A DNA stretch of 45,287 bases from JBCDAP01 sp038747915 (GTDB lineage Bacteria; Planctomycetota; Phycisphaerae; Phycisphaerales; UBA1924): positions 1-45,287 of the forward strand of contig JBCDJJ010000022.1 of assembly GCA_038747915.1 (NCBI GenBank), given 5' to 3'. Every line of letters starts with the position of its first letter. Position 1 is the stretch's first letter. The position numbers were made by a program, and so were the translations under genes. Positions 43,279-45,287 of this stretch are shown here, piece by piece. The notes beneath the pieces were generated by a model. The model worked only from the letters and a program-made list of their open reading frames with translations. It had not been told where the DNA came from and did not search any database.

Positions 43279-43682
43279 GACTGATAGAAGTTGATATGCC
43301 TCGCCGAGTTATTCACGAAGATTGATCGGCTTTTGATCTTGGGTATATGACTGACGGCTTTTCTGTCAGTGTGTTATGACGTCGCTGCTCACATTCGAGG
43401 ATGCTGGCATGTGCGACAAATTGACTTTGATCGTTCTATAGCCATTTGACTTGATGTCGCTCATCGCGTGGCTTGGCGAATGACCAAAGTCGAATCGCGG
43501 TCGCAGTCGCTATAGGTCGACGCTGAGTGTCGTGGCCTGATGGCAGTTGCAAACATCAGATTGTCACGATGTTCCTGCTCTCGATCCTCGTGCATTGTCG
43601 TGACCTTCGCTTCGCTCAGACCACGGCATCAAGCCAAAGCTGAAACCTCGTGCGGCGCGGCCTACATCCGTTGCAATCGCGC
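43261..43682. other. 420-bp A/T-richer intergenic region, possible small RNA
   Basis: No protein-like frame. Visibly less GC-rich than the genes on both sides. TTGATC (43322-43327), 16 bp, TATATG (43344-43349) could be a plus-strand promoter. Directly after it, ACTGAC / GTCAGT forms a hairpin at about 43350-43370. Both flanking genes converge here, so such a promoter would drive only non-coding RNA or nothing. Confidence 0.35.
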
Positions 43683-44828
43683 TCAGAAGCCGCCGAAGCT
43701 GGGTGCCTCTGTTTCTCGGCCAGCCACGTCGATGCCGCGAAGCCCATCCCGTGTGAAGCGATACACGGGGAAGTACTTCTCGCTGCCACTGCCATCGAAG
43801 CCGGCCGGTGTCTCCGGCTCTGCGTTCGAGAGCACGGAGAGCACACGGTTGCCGTTGTCCGCGGGGTCGAGCAGCAGGTTGTTGCCCGTCGAGGTGACGA
43901 ACCTGGGGTTGAACCCGACGTTCGCCTGAGCGGTCGGTAGCACGCGGGCGGAGCCATCGAACATCAGCACCGGGATCCGTGCGGACTGGGCGGCAAAGTA
44001 GAGCTGCCGGCCGTAGTGGAACTGAAAAATGTCGTGGTAGAAGACCTTGCTCGACGGCACCCGCACCTCCACCGTCCTGCGGACGAGCGTGTGCCGGGTG
44101 GGCGCAACGATCCGGATCAGGTTCTGAGGGCTGATGGTGCCATCGAGATTGCTCGGCAGACCGCCTTCATCGTCGGGCGAGTAGCTCGCGGGTACGTTCC
44201 AGTAGGACGACGCGAACCGCTCCATGTTGATCGGCACCGGTCCGTCGGCCTCCGAGACGGCCTCGTAGATCTGCTCGTTCTGATCGAGCACCGTGGGATC
44301 GCCGGGGCATGCCGCGGCGCTCACCGATGACAGATCGCCCATGTACCGCACCATCGAGAGATAGGCCCAGTAGTTGGTCGGGGCCTCCTGGAAGGTGAAC
44401 CCAGAGTCACCGCTCACGAACTGGCCGTTCCACGGAAAGCCGGTCAGCTCGGCGGCGAGCGCACCGGCCTGGAGGATGCGGGCGTTGATGTCCCGCGTGG
44501 GGGCCGCGACGTCGCCCACACCGTTTGGCAGCCGGAAGGTCGGATTGTCCGGATTCTGTTCTTCCGCGTAGTTGCGGTTCCACCACAACGCCGGGATGGC
44601 ATCGCGTTCATCACCCGAGTACGCCGTGGCCGCCTGCCCGAACGTGCGGAGATTGGCAAGGCATACGACCGACTGCGCGGCCTGGCGAGCCCGTGACAGG
44701 GCCGGCAGCAGCAGCCCGATGAGCAGGGCGATCACCGCCACCACTACCAGAAGCTCGATCAGCGTGAACCCATAAGCCCGGGGACGCCCAGGACGTGTGG
44801 CCAAACGACGACAGCAGCAGTCTCGCAT
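43683..44828 (-). CDS. pseudopilin-like protein (GLRGID subtype)
   Basis: 381 aa from ATG 44828, with GGGGAT upstream. The Cys-rich basic leader MRDCCCRRLATRPGRPRAYG precedes FTLIELLVVVAVIALLIGLLLPAL, with Gly-Phe cleavage. Next are ANLRTFGQAATAYSGDERDAIPALWW and a large domain with FPWNGQFVSGDSGFTFQEAPTNYWAYLS and AACPGDP. C-terminal blocks are IPVLMFDGSARVL and YRFTRDGLRGIDVAGRE, the same pair as in the pseudopilin at 33802-34890. The upstream frame (to 45230) is not protein-like. Single gene with its own promoter and a 5' stem-loop. Confidence 0.83.
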   Translation of the reverse strand: MRDCCCRRLATRPGRPRAYGFTLIELLVVVAVIALLIGLLLPALSRARQAAQSVVCLANLRTFGQAATAYSGDERDAIPALWWNRNYAEEQNPDNPTFRLPNGVGDVAAPTRDINARILQAGALAAELTGFPWNGQFVSGDSGFTFQEAPTNYWAYLSMVRYMGDLSSVSAAACPGDPTVLDQNEQIYEAVSEADGPVPINMERFASSYWNVPASYSPDDEGGLPSNLDGTISPQNLIRIVAPTRHTLVRRTVEVRVPSSKVFYHDIFQFHYGRQLYFAAQSARIPVLMFDGSARVLPTAQANVGFNPRFVTSTGNNLLLDPADNGNRVLSVLSNAEPETPAGFDGSGSEKYFPVYRFTRDGLRGIDVAGRETEAPSFGGF

Positions 44829-44850
44829 CGAATATCCCCAGACCCAGGTC

Positions 44851-44871
44851 GGCATTCGGCCCCCGAATGCC
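44851..44871 (-). other. 5'-terminal stem-loop in pseudopilin leader
   Basis: Perfect 9-bp arms GGCATTCGG / CCGAATGCC with a 3-nt loop. It starts about 6 nt after the proposed -10, so it would be the very 5' end of the mRNA. Such structures can stabilise transcripts. Confidence 0.45.
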
Positions 44872-44882
44872 CCACTAGTGTA
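44868..44882 (-). promoter_or_regulatory. promoter core of pseudopilin gene (shared 15-mer)
   Basis: Minus-strand TACACTAGTGGGGCA, identical to 40816-40830. -10 TACACT at 44877-44882, 48 bp before ATG 44828. No strong -35. Confidence 0.45.
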
Positions 44883-44980
44883 GCCACTGGGTGATCCGCT
44901 GGTGCGGGCCGGCCACCAACAATCTTGAGGGGCGCCTCGCGGGTCACCGGGCCACGGTCGCACCCGCCCCGCACCCGGCA

Positions 44981-45287
44981 TCAGGCTCTGCGCAGGTCGA
45001 ACGACACCGAGGCCGTCCGGCTCGGCTTGAAGCCGAGGCGCACCGCCCGGGCCCGGAGCGTGCGTGGGCCGGGAGTTCGGATCACGAACGGCGCGGTGTA
45101 CAGGTGCCATCGGTCGGTGTGCGCATCCGGGTCGTTCCACTCGATCGAGGCGCCGGGTGTCGGGCAGTGCATCTGGACGACGGCCGGGGCCACGAGCATG
45201 TCGCCGTCCTCGAGCGGAGCCTCGGCGCATCGCTCGTTGGTGTGCGCAATGATGCGGGGTGCGGCGGTCGTCGGCTGCACACCATCG
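44981..45287 (-). CDS. C-terminal fragment, possibly of a sulfatase with chitobiase-C-like domain (partial)
   Basis: About 100 residues visible; the gene continues beyond the right edge. The fragment (CPTPGASIEWNDPDAHTDRWHLYTAPFVIRTPGPRTLRARAVRLGFKPSRTASVSFDL) has the pattern of the small beta-domain (CHB_HEX_C / FN3-associated). In planctomycetes this domain ends many sulfatases and glycosidases. A sulfatase would fit the sulfated-polysaccharide theme, but no catalytic motif is inside the window. Frame and stop at 44981 are clear. Confidence 0.5.
   Translation of the reverse strand, partial: DGVQPTTAAPRIIAHTNERCAEAPLEDGDMLVAPAVVQMHCPTPGASIEWNDPDAHTDRWHLYTAPFVIRTPGPRTLRARAVRLGFKPSRTASVSFDLRRA

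Noticed and set aside
1..45287. tRNA, rRNA, CRISPR and insertion sequences
   Set aside because: No T-arm-like GGTTCGAATC with cloverleaf context, no spaced identical short repeats and no transposase-like protein were seen on either strand.

Overview
The window looks like a chromosomal segment of a high-GC, probably marine planctomycete of the Phycisphaerae type. This is an inference from gene content, not from a marker gene. The signs are six pseudopilin-like proteins with the FTLIELLVVVAVIALL N-terminus, five secreted proteins ending in a Cys-bounded dockerin-like double EF-hand, three secreted proteins with a PxPG-hydrophobic-RRRR tail, FG-GAP/VCBS beta-propellers, a DUF5060-type glycosidase and a GTP-dependent PEP carboxykinase. 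I found no tRNA, rRNA, CRISPR array, insertion sequence or phage gene.

Region 1 (1-6500) is a uronate catabolic locus. A Gfo/Idh/MocA oxidoreductase and an AraC-type regulator lie on the minus strand. Divergent from them is a tight operon of GH88-like unsaturated glucuronyl hydrolase, SDR reductase, KDPG aldolase (eda) and KDG kinase (kdgK). Together these could take lyase-generated unsaturated uronides to pyruvate and glyceraldehyde 3-phosphate.

Region 2 (6600-11850) holds a peroxiredoxin-like lipoprotein, a secreted YHS-domain protein, a seven-repeat FG-GAP propeller with a dockerin-like tail, an isolated nuoC and a PEP-CTERM-like protein. Region 3 (12066-19554) is a plus-strand series: pseudopilin, cyclodeaminase-family enzyme, two small Cys-containing proteins, a lipoprotein, a secreted RDD membrane protein and a large TPR membrane protein.

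Region 4 (19643-27799, all minus strand) is the most unusual. A 403-aa helix-turn-helix (HTH) candidate of no family I recognise is followed by three tandem paralogous pseudopilins and a 1146-aa DUF5060 glycosidase with a dockerin-like tail. A strong promoter sits over a perfect palindrome upstream of the regulator. It is divergent from a VCBS/dockerin-like protein. Region 5 (28020-34890) continues with that protein, a PEP-CTERM-like protein, and a secreted subtilase followed closely by another pseudopilin.

Region 6 (34891-45287) has a 650-bp non-coding stretch with a LacI-type operator-like palindrome, pckG with a clear terminator and a VCBS/ASPIC protein. It also has a second 404-aa HTH protein that looks like a distant paralogue of the region 4 regulator, two more secreted proteins, a sixth pseudopilin, and the C-terminal end of a gene running off the right edge (possibly a sulfatase-type protein). 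The main novelty candidates are the two-member HTH family and its association with pseudopilin, dockerin-like and glycosidase genes.
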